From Bryum argenteum (taxonomy: Eukaryota > Streptophyta > Bryopsida > Bryales > Bryaceae): a stretch of DNA of 64,000 nt. A program made the position numbers and the translations under genes. The notes under the pieces were generated by a model that saw only the letters and a list, made by a program, of their open reading frames with translations, was not told the origin of the DNA and searched no databases. The stretch is from contig CM073322.1 in the NCBI GenBank assembly GCA_037043015.1, forward strand, positions 13,527,601-13,591,600. The letters run 5' to 3'. Shown one piece after another: positions 10,341 to 20,409 of this stretch (its first letter is position 1; the number at the start of each line of letters is the position of its first letter).

Positions 10341-10743
10341 TTACCCTTAAACGCCCATGGGGTCTAAAACGGGCAGCCCAAAATTGGATCACAGCATCTT
10401 TTGGACTTGGGCATCATGAATAGTGCACTTTTTGAACTTGGGCATCATGAATAGTGCACTTTTTGAACTTGGGCACCGTGAATGAACCAATCAATGATGA
10501 GCTTGCAACCCCCTACAAGGTTATGTACAACCCCAACCTACCTACCACAATCCTTTCAAATCATAAAATCATACATACAAATTGTGATTTGAAATGTAAA
10601 ATTTTACTTTTTGAATGCATTACAAGACGGTGACCAGTTTGACATCAAAATATAAGTGAAAAAGTTGATTACACTGAGAGCTACAGAGAAAAGATTTTGT
10701 TGGAATCAAGCCCCTCGGGCTTGCTTGGGCGTTTAAGGGTTAA
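10341..10743. mobile_element. MITE-like element with short terminal inverted repeats
   Basis: The left end reads TTACCCTTAAACGCCCA (10341-10357). The right end (10726-10743) is its reverse complement, with one extra A near the tip and 15 bp matching perfectly. The 403-bp body has no coding potential and carries a 31-bp tandem repeat. Related termini (GTTAACCCCTAAAGG...) occur singly at about 11107 and 27998. I could not see a clean target duplication, so the superfamily is not assigned. Confidence 0.5.
10398..10484. repeat. 31-bp tandem repeat, about 2.8 copies
   Basis: Units start at 10409, 10440 and 10471 (GGGCATCATGAATAGTGCAC...). The first two are identical over 31 bp. The flanking partial units diverge. 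Confidence 0.9.
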
Positions 10744-10785
10744 AAAGCTCATCTTACTGTTTCCATCTGCTCTCGTGTGGATTCA

Positions 10786-10860
10786 CATGTTGAAAATTAA
10801 CATTCCAAGGCATGTTGAAAATTAACATTCCAAGGCATGTTGAAAATTAACATTCCAAGG
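10786..10860. repeat. 25-bp tandem repeat, exactly 3 copies
   Basis: Three identical 25-bp units beginning CATGTTGAAAATTAACATTC at 10786, 10811 and 10836. The lack of mismatches points to recent expansion. Confidence 0.95.
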
Positions 10861-11066
10861 AACTGCTGAAGTGCCTTCGTTTTGAAGTTAAAACTATGAG
10901 AAAACCCTACTACAATTAACTTGTCATTTCAAGACATTGAAGAAGAGGTATACAATGTTTCATACTTGGAATATCTTCATTTCCTTAAAGTATTTTTTGA
11001 CTATTTTAAACTTAAGGATAAGTTTTCATTATACATGGGCCGAAGGCGGGAAAAATCCTCTTAGTG

Positions 11067-11107
11067 TGATTGGTTCATTTCTTGTAATTCAAAAAATGAA
11101 CCAATCA
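11067..11107. repeat. Perfect 14-bp inverted repeat (hairpin)
   Basis: TGATTGGTTCATTT (11067-11080) pairs exactly with 11094-11107 across a 13-nt loop. It is followed at once by a TTAACCCCTAAAGGCCC motif that resembles the MITE terminus at 10.3 kb. Confidence 0.85.
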
Positions 11108-11109
11108 GT

Positions 11110-11900
11110 TAACCCCTAAAGGCCCAAGGGGTTTGAAGAAAAACTTAGATGTGTTATAAAATATGGATTCAGTAACCCTTATGAAGAAGCGCTCCAAAGA
11201 TAGTATAGAGACCTTAAACCCTAAAGTAGATCTATACGGTTCAATTTTCTAAAATAAGTAAGAAATGTTTCAAAATTAATTAAAGAGAGTAAAACTTTGA
11301 AAATCAATATAAAATGTAATATCTATTATTAGTAATTGGAAATTGCTATGATTGGCTAAAAAATCACATATTATATGATAAAATAGAGAGAGGCCACAAG
11401 TGGCCTATGAGGAACCTTATTAGTTTCCCAAAATAGTAAGTTATCTTACACTAAGAAAACTTTGCCATCTTTGTGTTTGAAGGCTTATTGTGAACAATCT
11501 ATGAATCCAAACAGGGTTCTGTAAATTGGATGTGGTTCCCAACTTACCAAACTTCTGGACTGTTAAAAAAAATTCAAAAAAAAAAAAAATTCTATGCAGG
11601 TACAGCTCCTCAAAATTTGGGTCGAGCATAAAATGGTTGATTGGGCTCTTAGGATTTTTGCCCTCCCACGGCCCCGTGTATGGCTTGACTCCCCATGTGA
11701 AGCGGGCCTAATTAACCTTGAGAGGCCCATTAAGGCCCATTAAACCCACTGACAGGAAAAAACAGGGTGTAATTAAAAACCAGATATTCAGGGGTCAGGC
11801 AGAATCCTGGTGTAGGTGTGAACAGGGGCACCAAGGTGGCAAAACTTCTAGAACTGCCACTCTCACGTCATTGGCTAGCAACAGCACATGGCTTTTCCTG
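11110..11900. other. AT-rich spacer upstream of the GPX gene
   Basis: No gene seen. Contains an A-run at about 11575-11589 and a repeated GGCCCATTAA phrase (about 11725-11745). Confidence 0.4.
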
Positions 11901-11919
11901 CCAAACCTCTCGTAACCGC

Positions 11920-12081
11920 GTTCACACCGCCCCCTGCCCGCCTTTCCTTCTCCTACCTTCCCCTGTACTGTACTTAACACCTCCCTTTCGCCGCTCTCCT
12001 TGTCGCCGTTTCTGCAGCTTAGCTTTAGCTTATACCAATCATTCGTACCTTCCTTCCGCACGCTTTGCTTACTTTGTTCCG
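11920..12081 (+). promoter_or_regulatory. Pyrimidine-rich leader of the GPX gene
   Basis: A strongly C/T-rich tract (about 11925-12015) precedes the GPX start, as is common in leaders of highly expressed plant housekeeping genes. The frame stays open upstream of the ATG to about 11818 but has no in-frame ATG. An N-terminal targeting extension is therefore not supported without an unseen exon. Confidence 0.4.
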
Positions 12082-12573
12082 ATGGCTGCAAGCTCGATTT
12101 ACGATTTTGTGGTGAAGGATATCAATGGAAATGATGTGGAGTTGAGTCGTTACAAAGGAAAGGTGCTGCTGATAGTGAACGTAGCGTCGCAGTGCGGTTT
12201 CACAACCACGAATTACACGGAGCTCGCCGATCTGTACGCCAAGTTTAAGGACCGCGAGTTCGAAATTTTGGCGTTCCCGTGCAATCAATTCGGCGGACAG
12301 GAGCCCGGCACGAATGAGCAGATTAAGGAGTTTGCGTGCACTCGCTTTAAGGCTGAGTATCCGATCTTCGACAAGATTAATGTGAACGGCTCCCAGGAAG
12401 CGCCGCTGTACAAGTTCTTGAAGTCGCAGAAAGGCGGATGGTTTGGCGATGGCATCAAGTGGAATTTCGCTAAGTTTCTTGTTGACAAGAACGGCAAAGT
12501 CGTTGATCGGTTTGCTCCCACTACTGCTCCTTCCAAGATTGAAAAGACTGTTGAAGAGGTCTTGAGCAGATGA
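12082..12573 (+). CDS. Glutathione peroxidase-like (thioredoxin-dependent) enzyme
   Basis: An intronless 163-residue protein, about the length of cytosolic plant GPX-like enzymes. These reduce H2O2 and lipid hydroperoxides, usually with thioredoxin as donor. The peroxidatic Cys38 lies in NVASQCGFT. Gln73 is in the [12 protein letters not shown] block, and Trp/Asn are in [11 protein letters not shown], completing the catalytic tetrad. Cys86 (EFACTRF) is at the place of the resolving Cys of plant enzymes, and Cys67 is also present. There is no signal or transit peptide from this ATG, so a cytosolic location is expected. Plant GPX genes usually have several introns. The lack of any suggests retroposition or a lineage with intron loss, although no poly(A) tract was seen just downstream. 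Confidence 0.95.
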   Translation: MAASSIYDFVVKDINGNDVELSRYKGKVLLIVNVASQCGFTTTNYTELADLYAKFKDREFEILAFPCNQFGGQEPGTNEQIKEFACTRFKAEYPIFDKINVNGSQEAPLYKFLKSQKGGWFGDGIKWNFAKFLVDKNGKVVDRFAPTTAPSKIEKTVEEVLSR

Positions 12574-12627
12574 GTAGCTTTGTTGTAGCACTTAGTTTTT
12601 TTTTTTGTTTTCTTTCTAATTTTCTTA

Positions 12628-12868
12628 GTGATTGGAGATGTTTGATGTTTGGCACAAATTTTAGTTGCCAAAAATTCCATCTCTTGTGAAACAAGACAAG
12701 TATGTTGGAAAGCATTGAAGTAGTTTGGTTGCTTCGGAGCTTGTTTCTTTCTCATCACAATGACAATTGGAGGTGTATGATGTTTTGTACAATTTGAGTT
12801 TCCACAATTCACATCTCTTCTGAATTGGGAGAAGTATGTTGAAAGGTTGATGTAGTTTGGTTCCCAAT
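12628..12868. repeat. Diverged direct repeat, about 110 bp x 2
   Basis: Unit 1 (12628-12740) and unit 2 (12760-12868) share the order ATTGGAG-TG, ATGATGTTT, CAATTT-AGTT, CATCTCTT-TGAA, AGTATGTTG and GTAGTTTGGTT, with scattered differences. It lies in the 3' region of the GPX gene. Confidence 0.7.
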
Positions 12869-12869
12869 A

Positions 12870-14067
12870 CAATTGTTGCCATATATTTGATTGATTTAAC
12901 TCTTTGAGGTGGTGGGTGTGTGGTATTGAATTGGATTTGAGTGACCACATGGCTTGTGAAAAGAAGCTTTAGTTAATTCTCTTGGTTTGGAAGTCGTCGT
13001 TTGTAGTGTTGGTGTTGAATCAAATTGCAAAAGAGTAGATTTCTTGTGTGTTAAAGTATTGTAATTTAGGGCCTTGACTTGGTATAGAGTCAAGTTGATA
13101 TTCGTTCATTATTGCAAACAATACAAATTATGTAGTTGATTTGAATGAAGAATATATATATATATTTTTTACAATATCACATTACCTTTTGAAAGCAAAA
13201 AGCTACCAATGAAATTCATTTTAGGTGGAACTGTGTTAAGTGTCGGTCTATCATTGGCGTGGAAGCAAACATGGTCATGGCTATCATCATTTGGTGATGT
13301 ATACATGATACGAAGAGTTTTGATTGTTGTTAAGAGTTGATTAGATTTAGATAATATAACAAGGAGATGTTGGGACAAGGAATGAGGGACATGAGAACGG
13401 GAGCAAAAAAAGATTGAATGGGAGAATGAGGGACGTGAGAATGGGAGTAGAAATCGAGTGAATAGGGTGAGAAGTTTAAGGCTAAAGAGGTAAGACTTGG
13501 CTCCATTTCTTTAAACTCTTGTTGCCCAAGTCACATACTTATTTACAAACTATCTATGTGTCCTTTTGCTTGAAATAACAAAATAGCTCTTGATAAAGAT
13601 TCAAATTATGATTGGAAACATTTGAGTATCATATATTAGTACGTACAAACCTATTTTATCCTAAATGTTGCCGCTAGTTCAAATGTACTAGACCTCTTAA
13701 TTGCTAAGCTAGATCCCTTCATACTCAAGGAACTTCACAATAAACTCGCTAATATATGCCACACAATTTCTTAGAACTAGTTTTCATGTCTTATAAAAAA
13801 TCTACTAGAAGAATACCTCACTTCATCTAGTTGTCAAAGAATCAATTCACTTCGCAATATACTCCATATCTATGGCTTCTACAAACATTCAATAGAAGAC
13901 ACAATAATTGCTCCACATCACATCTTTCTACAAGAACATGTTTATTTTCTTAGAGGAGTCATCTTTCCTCGTCTGCTCCCAAAAACTATTATGTCCTTGC
14001 AGAAAAATGTAATATGAAAGAACCATTGAATGTTGTACAAAATACGGTAAAAGGAAAAAATCACTCT
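12870..14067. other. AT-rich intergenic stretch
   Basis: No gene seen. Contains a TA run (about 13150-13165) and a 50-bp imperfect direct repeat around 13380-13450 (GAATGAGGGACRTGAGAAYGGGAG). Confidence 0.4.
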
Positions 14068-17000
14068 TCACCTCACATCCCTAAGATTTTGATAGGGCCT
14101 TGATGTGAATTGAAGTTCTTGGATAGTCTGGCGAGCACATTTCTTGAGCGTGCCGTTGAAGGTCTGCATAATCAACTTGCGACAAATCTGAATACCATGT
14201 TGTACTTTTTTCCTCGCTGCTGGATCTTCAGTAACATTGATTATCAACTGCCATATCACCACACTCACATTTTAAATCATACCGTCATATACGGTCGAAG
14301 TACCCATAACCACCAACATAAGAAAATTCGCCCATTTGTAGCTGGTCTATTTATAGTGGGTAATTTTTTGGGGGTGGCAAGATAGTTTTTAGGAAGGTTT
14401 GTAATTTTTTTATATTTTTTTGTAAAACACATGAATTAATACAAATTTTCAAACAGTAAAGTACTGCAGGACCCGTAATCAACCTACAGGGTATGCAGAA
14501 ACCACCTTAGCTGGTACAAATTTCCATTCATGATTTGACCCAAAACCACCTTTGCTTTTTGATTGTTTTGATTGGTCTGATTGAATTGAGTGTTCTGACA
14601 ATGCTAGTTGAGGCTAGGTGCGGTTATGGGGAGACCTATAGGTTGATATTGGGGGTGCTAGTGGTTTCAGGTACTTCTACCTTACATGACCTAAAAAACA
14701 TTCTATTCATTGAAACTCCAGTGATCCTATGGAAGTTATCCACATTTTGAATTTAGGATGTATGTTCCAATTCATATATCTTACTCTAATGAATGGGAGA
14801 GAATGACCCTTTTGGAACAAGATGCTACTTCTAACTTTAAGATGTAAAAGCTAATCTCACTAAATATTGATGAAATAGTGATTATTAACATAATATGACG
14901 TACATGAGTAAAAGGGTGGTTACAACATCACATTGGAGATGGTAAGAGTCTCTTACATTCATAGCAAGGAATGTGAGTTCGCCGTCAGTGAGGTGAATCA
15001 TGGGAGTCAACAAGGGCACACCATTTGCAAGAATGAAGTCCTTCTTGCCTTTTATCTCTAGCGTCAAGCTGTTTCATGATATACATTATGAAAAAGAAGA
15101 AAGTAGAGCCCTATGAGCAAACTTGTAGGAAGATAACAACAATTAGCCCATTGCACTAGAAAGATTAAAAGCAATGAATACCTCAACAATGTTGCTGTGC
15201 CATAAGCCATAATTCTGTTCTCAACATGGTCCAAGTAGGGGACAAAAACGGCCATAGCCCCTACTTTTACAGCTTCTTTTCTTCCCTTCTCATCAAACCT
15301 GAGTTGCATAAGGTGGAAAGATAATGTCTGAATTTGTGTAAAAGCTTGACTTAGAAGCAAATATATTGTAAGTTTCGGAGCTTATTACCCAACAAGGCAG
15401 ATGAAGCGGCCACAAGAAACCATCATATTCTGAAGTGTGGTGTTCGCCAATTTCACTACAATTGGCACGCCTCCCGCCTTCACATTAGCACATGTTATCA
15501 ATTAATTGGTGCTTGAAACTCCAAATGCATACTTGTTCACAATGTGCATTGATCATTGTAATGATGTTTGACTTCCTCTTAACATTCAAAGATTTGACCA
15601 CGAGAGTATGACTAACAATACAGAATTTGCAGCTTCAATAATCAAAACATCAACATTGTAGAAAAGGATTGTATTTACATACCGCCAAAACCTGGTCTAT
15701 AGCCTTCTGGCAATAATTCAAGCTTCCCATACAGCGAGAGCAAAGGTCCATTGCATGACATACGTTGTTACTATCTTTATCCTTCCCAAGGTAGCTTACT
15801 ATAGTGCCTAGAGTTGTACCGTCCTCCACAATTGAATCCCTTACTGCAACACAAACATTGCACAAGTAAGTTGCAACTTTCCAGTGTTCACATTTTTGAT
15901 GATATAAATAGAGATAATAATAAACAACCCTAACTTCATCCAATATACACAACATGACAGTTTTCAAACACCATCTTGACAGGACGAGAATAGAAGTTGC
16001 ACCTTCACATGAAAGAGCGCAGACAACCAGGGCATCCAAAGCATTACATCTCAATACGGCGTCATCAGTTTGAAGCTGTGTATATCACAACCATTCAGGC
16101 TTAGAGTGTAGAAGCACACCGAACTAAAACCGGCCCATGAAGGAATCCTTATTCAATACTTATTCAAGCAGAAGGCCCTCCATCTACTTTTGTTGGCACA
16201 AGACTTACCATCTGAATGAGGCCCTTGATGCAACCCAGTTCAACCAGATCATTCCATGTTTGAATTGCAGCTGTTAACATGAAACATCATGAAAATCATG
16301 AACCCAAAAAGCGATGTTAAATACATTCGGTGTTGAGCCTTCTCTATGATTTTGTTGTTAACCAAGGCATAAGACGAGGCATGAAAGTTTGGTACAACAC
16401 TCGTTTACCTGAAGCATACTTGAAGCACAGGGCAAGCTGCTGACGTATGTACAGATCTGTTTCTGAAATCATGTTGGCTAGAATAGGGAGAAGGCCTGCA
16501 ACATCGTTCACCAGTATTGCCATCTCTTTACAAATTCCATTACAAATTCTTGAGCCATTCAAACAAAAGTGAGGCCATTTGATCAATAACTTGCCTTATT
16601 TATTCATTGATTCTCGTCATCATTTCTACTCTGTACGAACTATTGTCAACTCCTAATGCTACAAGACTCTGATCCTCAAGTAAAAGCTTTCAACTATATT
16701 GAAGTACGCATGATGGCATCATATGCGTGAATAAGAAATCTTGCCGAAAAAGAAGGAGGCATTAATCAAATTTACTTACAATGAAACAAGAGGAAGTTAG
16801 AGTAAAATCTCATTGAGTAAGCAAGACCATCTTTACAGTGGAGATAGAGTCTCTCTTAGTGTGGCCAGTTCTTAATTTGAGTAGGCAACTTCCTAAATGT
16901 GTGATGACAATGTACTAGTATGAATAGAGTGTGAGTCCTGGACACAGAGAAAAGAGAATGTCAAGTGAAAGTGAGGAAGTTTGGGTGATAGCTCATACCA

Positions 17001-17791
17001 GCTGCTATACACCGGGCACGATTGTCAGGAACTTTCAACAATTCCACGCACCAAGTAACTGATTTTTGTCTCACAATAAGAAGATCGCTTTTCAATGTAC
17101 GAGCCTGCAAAACATAAGCTTATGACTCGATTCGTCATCTATACAAGGTTAATAAAATCATAGAAGAAACCGTTCAAAGTGGACTTCCTGAATGATAGTG
17201 ATAACAGTAACAGAGTCGCACGAGCACACAAAACAGAAGAATCTGTACAATCTGTGACCATTCCTCTCGATCTGATAATTGATAAGAGTGATGGAGAGTG
17301 CAATTGTTGTGTAATGGAAGTGTCGGTGATCTTACCATTTTGGAGTACATAAAATTGAGGTGGCCAGGGGTAACAGTGCTCGGTAGCTGAGGGGTGACAT
17401 TCGGCTGCGCTTGATGCATCCAAATATCGTGGCCATGGCGCTCGCAATTGAGCAAAGGATAGGCGCGTTCGTTGTCGACATCGTTAGGCCATGGATCGGC
17501 AATGATGTCGGTCCCGCTCACTCCCAGCTGCCGCAGCATGTACCTCCATGCCAGGTAAGGACGCAAATAGCCATCCTCATTCCGGTTGTCGTGCATGTAA
17601 TTCGCCTGTTTCTCGTCCTCTACCCATACAGGCTGCTCCGATCGCACAATGTTGCGATCGTCCGGTGGCTTCTGAATTTTCTTGGCATCTTCCAACGCCT
17701 TCGCCGCCGCCGCTTCCGCCTTAATCCGCTTGTCATCTGCAATCAACGCATCCTCGATCCGCCTATCGTACTTCGACAGCTCCTTCACCAT
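14068..17791 (-). CDS. Armadillo-repeat protein, radial spoke head 14 (RTDR1)-like
   Basis: Ten exons (17791-17336, 17104-16999, 16495-16409, 16270-16209, 16075-16003, 15843-15683, 15477-15389, 15298-15182, 15068-14957, 14247-14068) join without a frame break into 480 residues. Residues 1-152 are a charged N-terminal part (MVKELSKYDRRIEDALIADD, RPYLAWRYMLRQLGV) that I do not recognise. The remainder is a series of armadillo-like helices: VRQKSVTWCVELLKVPDN, ISETDLYIRQQLALCFKYA, VLRCNALDALVVCALSCE, AGGVPIVVKLANTTLQNM, GRKEAVKVGAMAVFVPYL, GKKDFILANGVPLLTPMI. Spacing and motifs such as EGxKxxV/GVPLL and the VTEDPAxRK tail resemble RSPH14/RTDR1, an axonemal radial-spoke protein. Other axonemal ARM proteins are possible. 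If correct, expression in sperm cells is expected. The gene converges with GPX and is divergent from GCP2. Confidence 0.7.
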
Positions 17792-20409
17792 ATTTGAATT
17801 CCGCTCGAGTTAATGACCGCTTTTGTTAGGTTTCAATGTCGTGTCAAGAAGCGGTAGCAACGGAGAGCTACAACAGTTCGACTGTTTCTACAGCAACAAC
17901 ACCTTGACTGTTTCCTTTGCATATTCAATTTTTTACTTGCAGGATAAGATCGGAGTTTTTTTAGTAACGGAATCTAAAGAAACGGAGCGAGAGAAATGTG
18001 GACATCGGGATCAAAAGAAACGCAGCGAGAGAATTGTGACATCAGGAAATTTTTTGTTTTCTACTGAGTGAGAATATCCGTTGAAGCTAAGCGAAGTTAT
18101 AAAATAATTGTAGCTAATCATCTCTGTCTGCAACTCTGCATTGCTTGAGTAAGATCGTGCAGGTTCTCGACAATGGCAGGTGTTGTTTGGAATTCATTGG
18201 CAACAACTCCAATCACCATGATGCATTTGATGTCGAACGGCGGCGAGTATTGCAACAGTTAATTGTGAAAAAGCGGTTCGTATGAGCAAAACTACAGATT
18301 GTATGGAAATTGTCTTTTCGACTCCGATTTTCAGTGCTGGTTGAGCTTCCAGTGGTCACGCTTTTGGAAAGCCGGCCGGCTGTATGAAAGTAACGGTAAT
18401 TGCAACTGTATAATTATGCTACAGTATCATGACGGATTGTGGGGAGGACTCAAATTGATTTCGATTCATTCGCACGACCAGTTCAGTGAGACTGCCGGCC
18501 CGTTTTCAGGGATTCAGAAGACGGCAAAGCAATCATGGAGACTAAGCCCGACCAGCGGTAGGAAGCTGTTGCGGCGCACGTTACAGAGGTACAGTGGAGG
18601 CAAATGGTGCGTCCTTTGGACGATGGAGAACAGCGTGCCGGCTATGGATTGCGCACGACAAGATATGTCTGGTAAGTGAGTAGGCGACTGACAGGTGCAG
18701 CCGTGCACACTTCCTTGTCACGAGACGGTCTCAGGGACACAGAGTCCTTAAATTCTCTCTTAGTGCGACGCAATAAATTGCACGCCGGATGCATCATCCA
18801 CACATTTTTCTTTCAATTATTCCGCTTCTTTGTGAAATCGGTGACGGATTGTGTTCAATTTAGTGATCGTGTTGGTACGGAAGCGACGGTTAGGTGCGTG
18901 AATGAGACCTATGCTTCGCGAATCTAGCTTCTGATTGAAAGTCTCAAGCTGAGTAAAGTAAATTTGGATAGAAGGCCCGATTCCTTTCTTTCTTAAGGCT
19001 TTAATGGCGCCGTTTGAATTTCGTTGTGAGCGCAAGGTTTGATGGCATTTGTAGTTCTCTTATGGAATATCTAGCGACAAAGATTGAAGTTCGCGACTAA
19101 CTGTTCTGTGTACCTTTTGATCGTACGCTTAAGGCAAAAGAATTCGTGAACGATATCCAAACTGCTGCATGCTGTCCATGTTTTCGAGAGTTGATCATTC
19201 TCACTCTTCACCATGGCGGCTTTTTAGTTTGGTTTTCTCGTTATGTACGGGAATCTCATTGTACATTCACAAGAGACGTGTGCAGTTACGATGATCAATG
19301 GATCACTGTACGATTATGACGACTTAGGAGCTTTAGGTCATTGCATTCTCTGCTTTTTTGAGGGCCTACTGATTTCGCAGAATTTACTGCTTCTCTAGAT
19401 GAAGAAGGAAGTGTTCCTTCTCTTGCTGCTGAGATCGGATTGGCTTGCGATTGCACAATTTTTTTTTCAATTGATGCTATGTGTACTCATTAACTGCATC
19501 CTCACCCTGCATTCTATCAAGTTGAGCGTTCTCAATCTGGTTGAAATTAGTGGAGCACACTTGTCCTGCGTGTGTCAATTTTTAAGCCACCGATTGTTCT
19601 GAATTTTTTATCTAATTCCTCTCCATCCGACTTGTGGAAAGATTGAGTATTTGCCTGAGTGAGCAGGGATGTGTTCAAGAAGAATGTAGGGTATGAGATA
19701 CTGTCTACTGTAATTGCTATGATTATGGCATTAATCAGTAGGCTAGGTGTCTGATTGTGTCTTTTTCTTATTGCAGCAGCCGTTCAGTGTACAGGATCAT
19801 TTGATGAGTGAAAAATTCGGTGGTTGCACTCCACATTTTGTGGCATTGAGAAGGCGAAGCGCGTTAAGAACAGCGAGTGAGTGTTGTCCCTGCACATTGG
19901 GAGCGGAAGAACATTGGAGTGGCTATAATATATGGAAATGGATGCGGAACTTGCAAGTCGGCGACTGTGCCATCAGGAGCTGGTACCTGAACAGAGGCGG
20001 GTGCTGGAAGAATGCCATCCAAGAGATGCTCAGAAGGGAAATCGTCACTGCGTATGTAGCACATCAATTTATCAGGGACATGAATTGGATTTGGAAAGCT
20101 TAGAAAGGTGGAATTGACAGCTGAAACAAACGGCGTAGGGTTCAAAAATATTGCCTCACTTAACAATATCAGCTTGAAGCTAGTTGTTCGGCTTCCATTT
20201 CATGGCTTTCAGACTTTATATAGTCCCTAACAGTGTATCAAATACACGGCCGACTGAGGGGTATAACGTTGGGGTAGTGATGCACCTAGCTGTATAACTT
20301 AGAGGCTGATCAGATACGTTGATATTTATCTTGTGCTTTCTTCGCAGGTTCTTCTCGCAGAACTGGGGAAATGATAAAAGGTCATTAGGTGGACTTTGAC
20401 GACCACCGC
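17792..20409. other. Shared upstream region of the ARM gene and GCP2
   Basis: A 2.6-kb divergent intergenic region. It probably holds both promoters and 5' untranslated exons of GCP2. Two exon-like pieces on + are visible: about 18480-18670, ending in a GTAAGT donor, and about 19777-19878, with acceptor TTATTGCAG and donor GTGAGT, encoding MSEKFGGCTPHFVALRRRS. The second may be an N-terminal coding exon of GCP2 that precedes the start I chose. No other gene seen. Confidence 0.4.

Noticed and set aside
11818-12081. In-frame 88-codon N-terminal extension of GPX as a transit peptide
   Set aside because: The frame is open but contains no ATG. The first in-frame ATG is 12082, which gives a normal cytosolic length. 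The region is better read as a pyrimidine-rich leader.
18299-18679. 126-codon frame as a separate small gene
   Set aside because: No recognisable domain. Position and donor suggest at most an untranslated exon of GCP2.
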